Shown: positions 8,674 to 18,010 of the stretch, in pieces
Position numbering within the stretch: position 1 is the stretch's first letter
Layout of the letters: each line of letters starts with the position of its first letter
Source of the DNA: an uncultured Clostridia bacterium
GTDB taxonomy: Bacteria; Bacillota; Clostridia; TANB77; CAG-508
Reading direction: 5' to 3'
DNA length: 64,000 nucleotides
Assembly (NCBI GenBank): GCA_934120045.1
Contig: CAKOTF010000001.1
Location: forward strand, 1-64,000
Translations under genes and position numbers: made by a program
Notes under the pieces: generated by a model
Told to the model about the DNA's origin: nothing
Seen by the model: only the letters and a program-made list of their open reading frames with translations
The model's database searches: none

Positions 8674-10177
8674 TTGAATAAATTATTTAAAAGTTTTGTA
8701 ATAGTAGTTACAATGCTTTTTTTATTATCTCCTATATGTTTTGGTGCAACTCCTGAACTAAAAAAACAAATAAAAAAAGAAGATGGATCTTTATTTGAAA
8801 AAATCATTGCGGAATGCATTGGTGGAATTGCTGAAACAGTCCTAGATTTTACAACACGGAGAAAAAGCAAATGTAGGATTTAAAGATTATGACGAACTTA
8901 TTTTTAATAACAAACAGGCAAATGATAGTTTATCACCTTTTACCAATGAATTATGGTCTAAGACTATAAAATGGTATCAAATTTTTAGTATTATTTCTGG
9001 AACATTGATATTAATTGCAGTATTTATATTGGCTTTTAAGATGATAAATGCAGGTATGAATACAACTAGGAAAAATGAAGTAAAAGAAAATTTGATGCGT
9101 TTATGTTTTGGTGGTGTTGCAATAGCCCTTGCTCCCCTATTTATCAGATTTTTATTATATATGAATAATAGCCTAGTATATTTATTAGTTACAGCTGCAA
9201 ATACTGGAACACTTGATGCGACATTAGGAAATTCTATGTTAACGAGTATAAAAACTGGAAATGCAATCTCAACAGCTCTTGTAATTGCAATGTTTATATA
9301 TTTATTTGTAAAATTAAATATTAAATTTATAGTTAGACAATTTACAATTATAATATTTACTATTTTTACACCTATTGCTGCTGGACTTTGGATAATAAAT
9401 AAAAATGTAACTGCTGCTAGTATTTGGGCTGGTCAAATTATTATGAATATTTTTATGCAATTTATATATTGTTTTTTATTTTTAATATATCTTGCATTTT
9501 TGCCAGCTGGTGGTGGCTGGGCCATCTCTTTAATATGGGCTATGATGATACTTCCACTTGCTGATACACTACAAAATTGTTTGCAAAATCTAACTTCAAG
9601 AATTGCCGGCATTGATAATGAACAAATGACAAACAGAGTTCTTGGAACAGGTGCTATGCTTGGTTTTGGATTAGGTGCTATTAAAGAACAATTTAAAACT
9701 CCTGATATTCCAAGTAAATCATCTAACAATGGAACTGATAATAATTCTAATAATGGTCTAAAAGGCATTATATCAAGAGCAAAATCATTTATAAATCCAG
9801 TAACAAACTTATCTGATGAGAAAGATTACAATGGAAATATAAATCCTATAAGGGATGTAATAACACCTACAAAGGAAAACAAACAGGAAAATGTAACAAT
9901 GCCTAAATCAAAAATAGATAACAAAGATAATATAAGCAATGGAAAAATAACTCCAAAATCAGTAGTTAAGAATGTTGCAAGTGTTGGATTTAAAGGAACA
10001 AAAGCATATTTAAGTGCTGGAGCAAAAATGGCTGAAGGAGATTTTAGTTCATACAAATATAAAAAACAACCATCTTCAAAAAATAACAAGTCTATGCAAA
10101 ATACTGAATATTTAAACAATATAAATAGTTTGCAGAAAGGGGCTGAAAATGAGTTTAAAGGAAAAAACGAAGAATGA
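8674..10177 (+). CDS. VirB6/TrbL-like polytopic membrane protein, CGG +1 shift site
   Basis: The protein starts at UUG with a signal peptide (SFVIVVTMLFLLSPICFGA) and has about seven membrane helices from residue 110 to 330. Its C-terminus is polar and asparagine-rich. This is the usual shape of the VirB6/TrbL channel protein in Gram-positive elements. The frame breaks at 8857 in ACA ACA C GGA GAA. Removing the C joins both parts into one 500-residue protein. The end overlaps the M23 peptidase start by 29 bp. Confidence 0.8.
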
Positions 10178-10818
10178 AATCAAAAAGAAATTCAAGAAAA
10201 TCGTTTTTAAAATAATTAAACCATTTATCCCATTTTTAATTGTAATTTTTTTAATTGTTTTAGCAGTATGTACCGTAGTAGACTCTATGTTTACAACTGA
10301 AGATGATATGCAAATGGCTGAAAAACTTTCAAGCGAAGATTACGAAGCACAATATGCAGAATGGCTAAAAGATAAAGAAACAACACCGAGTACAATAATA
10401 AATGATGGAAAAGGTCTTATTCCTACTGGTATGTTTACCTGGCCAATACCTGGTTATACATTAATTACATCACATTTTGGAATGAGAACACATCCTATAA
10501 CTGGAGTTTACAAATTGCATAGTGGCACAGATGTCGGAGCGCCTATCGGAGCAAATTTTGTGGCTATGGCTGATGGTATTGTTACAACAGCAAAATATAG
10601 TAATGCGTATGGAAATATGATAATGATAGACCATCGGCAATAATATTGTAACTTTATATGCACATGGTTCTGAAATCTTAGTACAAACAGGACAAGTAGT
10701 AAAACAAGGAGAGCCAGTTTTAAAAGTTGGCTCAACTGGTTACTCAACAGGTGCACATGCACATTTTGAGGTTAGAATAAATGGGAGTTTTGTAAATCCT
10801 GAAACTTATTTTAAATAG
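10149..10818 (+). CDS. M23 family peptidoglycan peptidase, CGG +1 shift site
   Basis: This wall hydrolase is likely to open peptidoglycan for the conjugation channel. One N-terminal membrane helix (PFLIVIFLIVLAVCTVV) is followed by a LytM domain with HSGTDVGAP (zinc ligands H and D) and AHAHFEVR (the HxH motif). The frame breaks at 10635 in GAC CAT C GGC AAT. Removing the C joins MIMIDH to GNNIVTLYAHGS, as in intact M23 enzymes. The product has 222 residues. Confidence 0.88.
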
Positions 10819-10831
10819 GAGGTCTAAAAAA

Positions 10832-11194
10832 ATGGTTTTAATTTTCACAGATAATGAAATATTAAACAAAGATTTGAACAAAAATATTGAAAATAGTAGA
10901 GTTGTATATTATCCGGATTACATATTGGAAGAAAAAGAAGCAAATATTCTAATTGCTACATTACAACCAAATAAATATAATTTTAAAGACTTTATGTTTA
11001 AAGTTAGAGAAAAAAATATAAGAGTAATTTTAATTCTTGAAAATGCACAAATACCAGAATTAAAAGATGCTCTTTTTTTAGGAATATATGACTTTATTTT
11101 TGATCCTTTTGAAATTGAAGATATAAAAAAAGAAATCAGCATTGCTACACCATTTTCTAAAATTTCAAAGTATATAGAAAAATACTTAAATTAA
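10832..11194 (+). CDS. Receiver-like small protein of the transfer operon
   Basis: This 120-residue soluble protein has alternating strands and helices like a degenerate response-regulator receiver (LIFTDNEIL, NILIATLQP, IRVILILENA, LGIYDFIFDPFE). It lacks a clear phosphorylatable Asp with the usual acidic pair. It follows the M23 gene by 13 bp with AGGAGG. Such receiver-like proteins occur in conjugation operons; the function is unknown. Confidence 0.55.
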   Translation: MVLIFTDNEILNKDLNKNIENSRVVYYPDYILEEKEANILIATLQPNKYNFKDFMFKVREKNIRVILILENAQIPELKDALFLGIYDFIFDPFEIEDIKKEISIATPFSKISKYIEKYLN

Positions 11195-11271
11195 AGTATT
11201 TTAACTATTCTAATTGAAAGGCGGTGATATAACTACATTTCAAAATTTTAATGGAAGGAGGATTTTTAGTT

Positions 11272-11862
11272 TTGCACAAAAAAGTAATTATAATATCAAT
11301 TACAGTCGTTCTTATAATTATTGCAACAATATCTACATTTTTTATAGTTAAATATTTTATGAATAAAACTAAAATAAACTATGTGTATGAAGAATATTCT
11401 AGCAATAATACACAAAATAGACTAGATACAGAAAATACTAATACCAAAACAGATTCAACTGATAATTTAATGTTACACATTGATGGAAAAAATGTACTTG
11501 GTGTTATAAAAATTGACAAGATTAATTTTGAGGGATTAATTTATGAAGGAACTTCTATGCAAACTCTTGCAAAAGGTGTTGGCCATTTTGAAAATACACC
11601 ATATCTTGAAGGAAATGTATGTTTAGCAGCACATAATAGCAATTCATATTGGGCTAATTTACATACATTATCTACTGGCGATAAAATACATTATACTTGC
11701 TTTTTAGGAACAAAAGAATATGAAGTAAGTAATATTTCAAAAATTAGCGAAACTGATTGGAGCTCTCTAGGAAATACTGATACTAATACTTTAACACTTA
11801 TTACTTGTGTAAAAGGACAAAAAAATTTAAGACTTTGTGTTCAAGCCAAGGAAATTTTTTAA
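11272..11862 (+). CDS. Sortase
   Basis: A membrane-anchored transpeptidase, likely to attach the adhesin encoded two genes downstream. I place the start at UUG 11272, with AAGGAGG ten bases upstream. An N-terminal helix (IISITVVLIIIATISTFFIVKY) is followed by the sortase barrel: a catalytic His in CLAAHNS, a catalytic Cys in TLTLITC and an Arg in LRLCVQA. Length and motif order fit class B or D sortases of mobile elements. No CGG site. Confidence 0.88.
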   Translation: MHKKVIIISITVVLIIIATISTFFIVKYFMNKTKINYVYEEYSSNNTQNRLDTENTNTKTDSTDNLMLHIDGKNVLGVIKIDKINFEGLIYEGTSMQTLAKGVGHFENTPYLEGNVCLAAHNSNSYWANLHTLSTGDKIHYTCFLGTKEYEVSNISKISETDWSSLGNTDTNTLTLITCVKGQKNLRLCVQAKEIF

Positions 11863-11941
11863 TTTTTTCTGTTCAGCATTGTCAAGAAAATATACTACAT
11901 GTTATCCTACAAATATATTAATTTAGAAAGGATGATGTGTT

Positions 11942-12745
11942 ATGAATAAAAATTACAAAACAATTATAATTTTTAGTATATTTTTTATACTAGCAGGAGG
12001 TTTCTTTATTTCTAAATACTTAACTTTGAAAAATAAATCAAACATAAAAAATTTAGCAAATAATATTTATGATTTGTCCATTTCGATGCCTACTCATAAC
12101 AACCAAACAGAAAAAAAGTCAGAAGATATATCTTATAACATAATCGATAATAATTTTTCAGAAATTAATGAAGATTCTAACTCTCAAGATCTTTCTCAAA
12201 AAGAAGATGAAATCATCGAAAATGAAACAAATATATCGACTTACAATACTACTATCGAAAAAAAAGACACTTCAAATATAAAATCAAAAGAAGTTCTTCC
12301 CTCTCCCCCTCCATCAAGTGATTATACTATTACAGAGGAACAACCTTATTTTGAAAAAACAGAGGAACCTATTTTTACTACTAAAGAAGAAGCTAAAAAA
12401 GAAGAACTAGATATTTCTAATAATCTATCTCAACAAGAAAAAATCACTCAAGAAACTAATGATAATCAGCCAACTTCAAAAATAAAAGAAGAAAAATATA
12501 TAAAAAATGAAGAAATGATAGAAAAAATCAAAAATATTATAACAAATAATGAATCTGAATTTATGAAAAAATATGGTTATGAAATTATTGTTGATAGCTC
12601 AATAAAAGAACTTACAAATCAATTCACTTTTACTGAAAATCGAGTAAAAAGTTCTTTGCAACATAAATTCGGAACTATACGAATTTACGCAGAAGATTTA
12701 TATATAAATTCAGAATTCATAATGACTGAATGTTATATAATTTAA
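11942..12745 (+). CDS. Membrane-anchored low-complexity protein
   Basis: This 267-residue protein has an N-terminal membrane helix, then about 160 residues rich in E, K, S, T and N with a PSPPPSSDY stretch. A conserved-looking C-terminal domain (about 190-267) follows. The long polar spacer suggests a cell-surface stalk. It lies between sortase and the adhesin but lacks an LPxTG motif. No family is recognised. Confidence 0.6.
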   Translation: MNKNYKTIIIFSIFFILAGGFFISKYLTLKNKSNIKNLANNIYDLSISMPTHNNQTEKKSEDISYNIIDNNFSEINEDSNSQDLSQKEDEIIENETNISTYNTTIEKKDTSNIKSKEVLPSPPPSSDYTITEEQPYFEKTEEPIFTTKEEAKKEELDISNNLSQQEKITQETNDNQPTSKIKEEKYIKNEEMIEKIKNIITNNESEFMKKYGYEIIVDSSIKELTNQFTFTENRVKSSLQHKFGTIRIYAEDLYINSEFIMTECYII

Positions 12746-12746
12746 G

Positions 12747-12770
12747 ACACTCTTAGTGTCTTTTTTTTAT
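12747..12770 (+). terminator. Terminator before the adhesin gene
   Basis: GACACT, loop CTT, AGTGTC followed by eight T, directly after the preceding stop codon. Confidence 0.8.
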
Positions 12771-12797
12771 AAAAAAATTTAGGAGGATTTTTAAATT

Positions 12798-15700
12798 ATG
12801 AAAAATAATGTATTAAAAAAGTCAATAGCTTTACTTATGCTATTAATATTATTCATCTCTTCCATATACAATATAGTTTTAGCCAAAGATATTGGAGATG
12901 AAGCTTATCTACAAAATAATGGTGATTGTGGCTTTCATTTGCAATACTGGAAAGAAGAAAAAGGAATATGGAGTTACATTATATGCACATATGTTACTTA
13001 TAATGAAAATGGAAATGAATATCCAGCCTATTGTTTAAATAGAGAAAGCCATGGTGTTGGAGAAACTGGTGATTATAGTGTTGATTTAACTAATTTACTA
13101 GATGATGTACGAGTATGGAGAACAATTATAAATGCCTATCCATATAAATCTCCAGAAGAAATGAATGTTGAAAATGAATTTGATGCCTTTGTTGCAACAA
13201 AACAAGCTGTTTATTGTATTCTTTATGACTGGGATCCAGAAACAAGATTTCGTGGTGCTGATGAAAGAGGTGAAAGAATTGCCAATGCAATTGTAAATCT
13301 TGTTAATATTGGAAGAAATGGAATGCAAACTCCTTATACAAATGGAATTTCAATCTCAAAGGTTGGAGATTTTATTGAAGATGGAAATTATTACACTCAG
13401 GAATTTAAAACAGATTGTGGTATAAATATCAAAAATTACACTATAACAGCAACCAATGGTCTACCTTATGGAACAATAATAACTGACATGAATAATAATA
13501 AAACAACTACATTTAATGGTAATTCAAATTTCAAAGTAAAAATACCTAAAACCTCAATAAATTCGGACATAAATGCAATCTTTTCTCTTCAAGCATGTGC
13601 AAAGAATTATCCTGTATTTTTCGGCAAAACTAGAATTGATGGAACTCAAAATTATGCAATAACTGCCGACCCTTTTGGAAATATAACTGGTATTGGAAAC
13701 TTTAATTTATCTACTAATACAGGAAAAATTCAAATAAATAAAACTGATACAGATACTAAAGAACCAATTTCTGGTGTTACATTTCAATTAAGTAAAACTG
13801 ATGGAACAATAATTGGAAATGCTACTACAAATGAAAAAGGTATTGCAACATTTTCAAAATTATATCCTGGTAACTATATTTTAAAAGAAATTAATACTCC
13901 TGAAAACTATGTTGTAACTGATATCAATTTTGAAGTTAATGTTACATTTAATAAAACTACTATAAAAAATATATCAAACGAACATAAAAAAGGGAATTTA
14001 AAAATTTACAAAGTTGATAAAGATAATCATAAGATAAAGCTTATGGGGGTTGTATTCGATTTGTTTTCAAAAGAATTAAACAAAGTCATAGGAACATATA
14101 CAACTGATTCTAATGGTGAAATAGATCTTTCAAACCTTAGAATTGGAGATTATACATTAATAGAAAAAGAAACTGGGAAATTATACAACTTAGGAAAAGA
14201 TACAGATATTAAAATAGAATGGAATAAGGAAACACCTATAACAATTGAAAATGAAGCAAAAAAAGGTCAAATAAAAGTTATAAAAGTTGATAAAGATAAT
14301 AATGAAATTAAACTTGAAGGAGTCGAATTTGAAGTATTAGACAAAGATAATAATATATTAGAAAAAATCATAACTGATTCTAATGGTGAAGCATTAACCC
14401 AAAAATATGCATTAAAAGATTATGATACTTTAAAAATAAGAGAATCTAAAACTCTTACAACATATGATTTATCTACTGAAATCCAAACAATTAAATTAGA
14501 AGAAAATCAAATAAAATCTATTACATTTACTAATGAAAAAAAGAAAGGCCAAATTAGAGTTATAAAAGTTGATGCAGATAATAAAGAAATAAAAATTCCA
14601 AATGTTGAATTTAAAGTATATGATAAAAATGGAAATATTGTTGATACATTAGTTACTGATACTAATGGTGAAGCTACAACAAAAAAACTTCCTATTGACC
14701 AGGACTATAAAATTAAAGAAACCAAAACTAATGAATGGTATGTATTAAATAATGATATAAAAACTATCACATTAAAACAAAATCAAATTAGCACTATAAC
14801 ATTTACCAATGAGAAAAAGAAAGGTCAAGTTAAAGTTATAAAAATTGACGAAGATAACAATGAAATAAAACTTGAAGGTGTTGTTTTTGATGTACTTGAC
14901 TCTAATAATAATATTGTAGATACTATAACAACAAACTCTAATGGTGAGGCTATAACAAAAAAACTTCCTATTGATCAGAATTATAAAATTATTGAAAAAC
15001 AAACACAAAAAGAATATGTACTATCTACTGAAACCCCAGTAGTCACATTAAAAGAAAATGAAATAACTTCACTGACTTTTACAAATAGAAAAATAAAAGG
15101 ATATTTAGAAATTACTAAAATAGATTCAGAAGATAAAAACAAAAAATTAGAAGGTGCAACATTTGCAATATATAATGATTCTGGTTTAGAAATTGAAAAA
15201 ATAAAAACTGATAAATATGGAAAAGCAACAAGTTCTTTGCTTCCTTATGGTAAATACTTCTTGAAAGAATTAGATTCCGGATCTGTTTATTATTTATTAA
15301 ACGAAAATACCTTTAACTTTGAAATAAAACAAGATGGAGAAATTGTTACAATAACAATAAAAGATGAACATACAGATGTTAAGGTAGATGTTGACAAAAA
15401 AGGTTCAATTGAAGTACAACCAAATGATAATGTGAATTATGAATTTTCTAATATAGCAAATAATTCTAATATCTATTTAGAAAAATTTAAATGGTTTGAT
15501 TATATTCCAACTGAATATGTAAAACTACAATCAATGACTACTGGAAAATGGAATCAAAATTTAACTTATAAAGTATATTATAAAACAAATAAATCACAAG
15601 ATTACATATTATTTAAAGAAAATATGTCTACACAAGAAAATTATTACTTAGATTTTAATCAGATAAATCTTACAGAGGATGAATATATTATTGAAATAAT

Positions 15701-15923
15701 GTTTGATTTTGGAAAAGTTGAAAAAGGCTTTAAAGAAACTATATCACCTACAATGAGTTGCAAATCTTTCGAAAATTTAGAAGATGGTCAAACATTTACA
15801 AATCACACAAAAACATTTGGATCATATTTTGATATGAGTGCTGAATGTACTAGTAAATGGACTACCATAGTCCATAAACCAGTAGAAAAACACGAAAATA
15901 TCTTACCTCGTACTGGAAAATAA
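12798..15923 (+). CDS. Thioester-domain, Cna-B repeat surface adhesin
   Basis: A 1041-residue surface protein with a signal peptide (residues 1-29). It has an N-terminal thioester domain whose bond is predicted between Cys79 (YPAYCLN) and Gln136 (TKQAVYC). About six Cna-B/SpaA-type repeats follow (GK-I-V-KVD-DN...GV-F-V-D...TNEKKKGQ) and probably form isopeptide bonds. The C-terminus is ENILPRTGK, immediately followed by a stop. An LPRTG signal needs a hydrophobic tail, and one (FFIVSSLLIC, then basic residues) exists in the +1 frame just after the stop. One extra T near 15921 seems to have cut it off. Confidence 0.85.
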   Translation: MKNNVLKKSIALLMLLILFISSIYNIVLAKDIGDEAYLQNNGDCGFHLQYWKEEKGIWSYIICTYVTYNENGNEYPAYCLNRESHGVGETGDYSVDLTNLLDDVRVWRTIINAYPYKSPEEMNVENEFDAFVATKQAVYCILYDWDPETRFRGADERGERIANAIVNLVNIGRNGMQTPYTNGISISKVGDFIEDGNYYTQEFKTDCGINIKNYTITATNGLPYGTIITDMNNNKTTTFNGNSNFKVKIPKTSINSDINAIFSLQACAKNYPVFFGKTRIDGTQNYAITADPFGNITGIGNFNLSTNTGKIQINKTDTDTKEPISGVTFQLSKTDGTIIGNATTNEKGIATFSKLYPGNYILKEINTPENYVVTDINFEVNVTFNKTTIKNISNEHKKGNLKIYKVDKDNHKIKLMGVVFDLFSKELNKVIGTYTTDSNGEIDLSNLRIGDYTLIEKETGKLYNLGKDTDIKIEWNKETPITIENEAKKGQIKVIKVDKDNNEIKLEGVEFEVLDKDNNILEKIITDSNGEALTQKYALKDYDTLKIRESKTLTTYDLSTEIQTIKLEENQIKSITFTNEKKKGQIRVIKVDADNKEIKIPNVEFKVYDKNGNIVDTLVTDTNGEATTKKLPIDQDYKIKETKTNEWYVLNNDIKTITLKQNQISTITFTNEKKKGQVKVIKIDEDNNEIKLEGVVFDVLDSNNNIVDTITTNSNGEAITKKLPIDQNYKIIEKQTQKEYVLSTETPVVTLKENEITSLTFTNRKIKGYLEITKIDSEDKNKKLEGATFAIYNDSGLEIEKIKTDKYGKATSSLLPYGKYFLKELDSGSVYYLLNENTFNFEIKQDGEIVTITIKDEHTDVKVDVDKKGSIEVQPNDNVNYEFSNIANNSNIYLEKFKWFDYIPTEYVKLQSMTTGKWNQNLTYKVYYKTNKSQDYILFKENMSTQENYYLDFNQINLTEDEYIIEIMFDFGKVEKGFKETISPTMSCKSFENLEDGQTFTNHTKTFGSYFDMSAECTSKWTTIVHKPVEKHENILPRTGK

Positions 15924-15987
15924 ATTGTTTTTTATAGTTTCTTCTCTATTAATTTGCCCCAAAAATAATTATAGGAGGATTTTAATT

Positions 15988-16257
15988 ATGAAAATTACAA
16001 ATGTAAAATTTTTTAAAGTATCAGGAAAAGGACCTGTTTTAGCTTTTGCAAATATTATTTTAGATAATAAATTTATAATAAGAGGTATTGCCCTAGTTGA
16101 AACAGAAAAAAATGGAAGATTCATCTCAATGCCATCAAGAAAATTAAAAAATGGTAAATTTAGAAATATATTTCATCCATTAAATAATGATATTAGAAAA
16201 GAACTTACAACAATTTTATTTAATAGTTACGATAATTTCATTAATACTATTAATTAA
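15988..16257 (+). CDS. SpoVG family protein
   Basis: This 89-residue protein begins MKITNVKFFKVSGKGPVLAF and contains FISMPSRK and FHPLN, the SpoVG signature. SpoVG proteins bind RNA and DNA and regulate septation and virulence genes in Firmicutes. I chose ATG 15988, preceded by AGGAGG, over a UUG at 15925 whose extra codons look like the lost tail of the adhesin. Element-borne copies occur in Clostridia. Confidence 0.85.
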   Translation: MKITNVKFFKVSGKGPVLAFANIILDNKFIIRGIALVETEKNGRFISMPSRKLKNGKFRNIFHPLNNDIRKELTTILFNSYDNFINTIN

Positions 16258-16303
16258 CAAAAAACCTTTAATTTACCCTATCATACATAAGAAAGGATTA
16301 AAA

Positions 16304-16891
16304 ATGATTATAAGTGAAAAACTATTAAATGAATTACAAATTTTAAATACAGATATTGAAAATATACTAATAACAAAAAGTCTAACTACTTTTCAATTAG
16401 ATACTTTTTTTAAGAGTTTTGAAAAAAGAAGATATAATATTTTATCCGAAATCAAGTTGTATAATAAAAACATTGAAAATGAATACGAAAAAATTAAAAC
16501 TATTGATACCAATTACTCTGCAGAGTTATCAAATAACATTTTAAAAATATTTGTTCCAGAAACAATACCAAGTTATAAAAATCTTAAAACACATACATAT
16601 AAAAGAATTTTATTAAATGTTGCTGAAGTAACAAAAGAATTTAAAGGAGTTTTTGATAATAAAGTTTTTATTTTCATAAAAATATTTGATGATATAACTG
16701 GTTGGGATATTGATAACAAATATATTAAACCTATTTCAGATGCCTTAATTTCTAGTGGAGTAATAAAAGATGATAACATATCAAAAATGTATTATGCTGT
16801 AAAAGGTGAATATTCAACTACCCCTCATGCAGAAATTTATGTTATAGATAGCTCAAAAATTGATAATTTTATAGAAAATTCCATTCTCTAA
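16304..16891 (+). CDS. RusA-like Holliday-junction resolvase family protein
   Basis: The start is ATG 16304 after GAAAGGA. The C-terminal half has WDIDNKYIKPISDALISSG, then VIKDD. This matches the RusA pattern, in which aspartates of DxDN and DD bind metal and the K lies near the active site. The first 80 residues are helical and not RusA-like. It may resolve recombination intermediates during element replication. The assignment is by motif only. Confidence 0.6.
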   Translation: MIISEKLLNELQILNTDIENILITKSLTTFQLDTFFKSFEKRRYNILSEIKLYNKNIENEYEKIKTIDTNYSAELSNNILKIFVPETIPSYKNLKTHTYKRILLNVAEVTKEFKGVFDNKVFIFIKIFDDITGWDIDNKYIKPISDALISSGVIKDDNISKMYYAVKGEYSTTPHAEIYVIDSSKIDNFIENSIL

Positions 16892-17092
16892 AAGTATGGT
16901 ATTTTTTTTATTTTGGATTTTAAAATCTTCCATAAATAAATTTATTTATAATTATTGCTATATCAAACTTTGCGTTATACCTATTCCCTATTTTTTTATG
17001 CTGAGGTATGTAAGCAAGAGCGTTAGCTCGAGCTGGAATACCATATTAGATAAATTTTAAAATATATTTTAAGCTTTTGGAGGTGAAACATT
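16892..17092 (+). promoter_or_regulatory. Structured intergenic region before the winged-helix gene
   Basis: A 9-bp inverted repeat, TATGGTATT (about 16895) with AATACCATA (17037), frames about 150 bp. At its right end is a compact hairpin at 17005-17042: GGTAT/ATACC, AGC/GCT and GAGC-GTTA-GCTC, with symmetrical internal loops. No protein gene fits. It could be an RNA leader or part of a transfer origin. Confidence 0.4.
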
Positions 17093-18010
17093 TTGAACTA
17101 TTTTCCTAATGGCATAGAAGAAACAAATTTAATGAAGTTTATTTCTAAATATCAATACATAAATACAAATGATTGCCACTATTTCTTTACAAGTAAAAAA
17201 TACTATAAACAAAGAATTAGTAACTTAATAAAAAAGAATTTTCTGAAAAGAATAAAATTAAATCTAGTTCTTGATAAAAATGGAATTGAATATGTAAAAT
17301 TGATGAGCTTTGAATATAACAAACTTAATAGAAATAAACAATATTTACCAAGACTATTATATTTAAGCCATTTTGCTGCTTTTTATAATAATTGTAACAA
17401 TATTTCATTTTCCCCATCTTTTTCAATAAAAGACAAAGAAACTTTCACAACAATAGCCCGTAAATTTACTGGAATATTAACTATAAATGGCATTAAATAT
17501 CTTACATATCATATTTCTAAACAACATGATAATAAATATATTTATTCCATCATTTATGATATTCAAAAAGAACGAAATTATAAAAACATTATAATATTTA
17601 TTGATGATAAAAGCAAAATAAAAAATATTTCTGATTTTACTTTTGGAACAAATCAAGTATTAATTATTGAAGAATCAAACATTTCTAAAGAAAAATTAAA
17701 GTATATAAATAGTATCGATTGGCATTTAATAATTAATACTATTTATAAAAATGATAATATCTCTTTATCTTCTTATAACTTCTGTGATTATACAAATTAT
17801 AAAGATAAATACATTACAACATTCTATTTTTTCGATACTGAAAAAATAAATAGAATACAATACTTTCTAATGGAGAATAAAAATAAAAAAATGGATGTAC
17901 TTTCCCCTAAAGAAATTCAACCATATTTACAAAAATATCTTCCCACTTGTAATTATATATCTATAGATTCAGAAAAATTTATAAAAAAGGAGTTACATAT
18001 ATATGCTTAA
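17093..18010 (+). CDS. Winged-helix protein, possibly replication-relaxation type
   Basis: The 305-residue protein starts at UUG, with GGAGGTG just upstream. The first 70 residues look like a winged helix (MKFISKYQYINTNDCHYFF, then a basic YKQRISNLIKKNFLKR segment). The rest is a mixed fold without motifs I know. Its place directly before VirD4 and its layout suggest the Replic_Relax family, which acts in plasmid relaxation. No HUH-type or tyrosine relaxase motif is visible, so this is a tentative assignment. Confidence 0.45.
   Translation: MNYFPNGIEETNLMKFISKYQYINTNDCHYFFTSKKYYKQRISNLIKKNFLKRIKLNLVLDKNGIEYVKLMSFEYNKLNRNKQYLPRLLYLSHFAAFYNNCNNISFSPSFSIKDKETFTTIARKFTGILTINGIKYLTYHISKQHDNKYIYSIIYDIQKERNYKNIIIFIDDKSKIKNISDFTFGTNQVLIIEESNISKEKLKYINSIDWHLIINTIYKNDNISLSSYNFCDYTNYKDKYITTFYFFDTEKINRIQYFLMENKNKKMDVLSPKEIQPYLQKYLPTCNYISIDSEKFIKKELHIYA

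Noticed and set aside
14260..15100. Repeated DNA as a CRISPR array
   Set aside because: The repeats are diverged Cna-B protein modules of about 270 bp in one open frame, not short identical repeats with spacers.
15925..15987. UUG start upstream of SpoVG adding 21 residues
   Set aside because: The extra residues look like the lost sorting tail of the adhesin, while AUG 15988 has AGGAGG and the usual SpoVG start.
16892..17045. Framed structured region as a retron or group II intron
   Set aside because: No reverse transcriptase gene is nearby and the hairpin does not match the intron domain V consensus.
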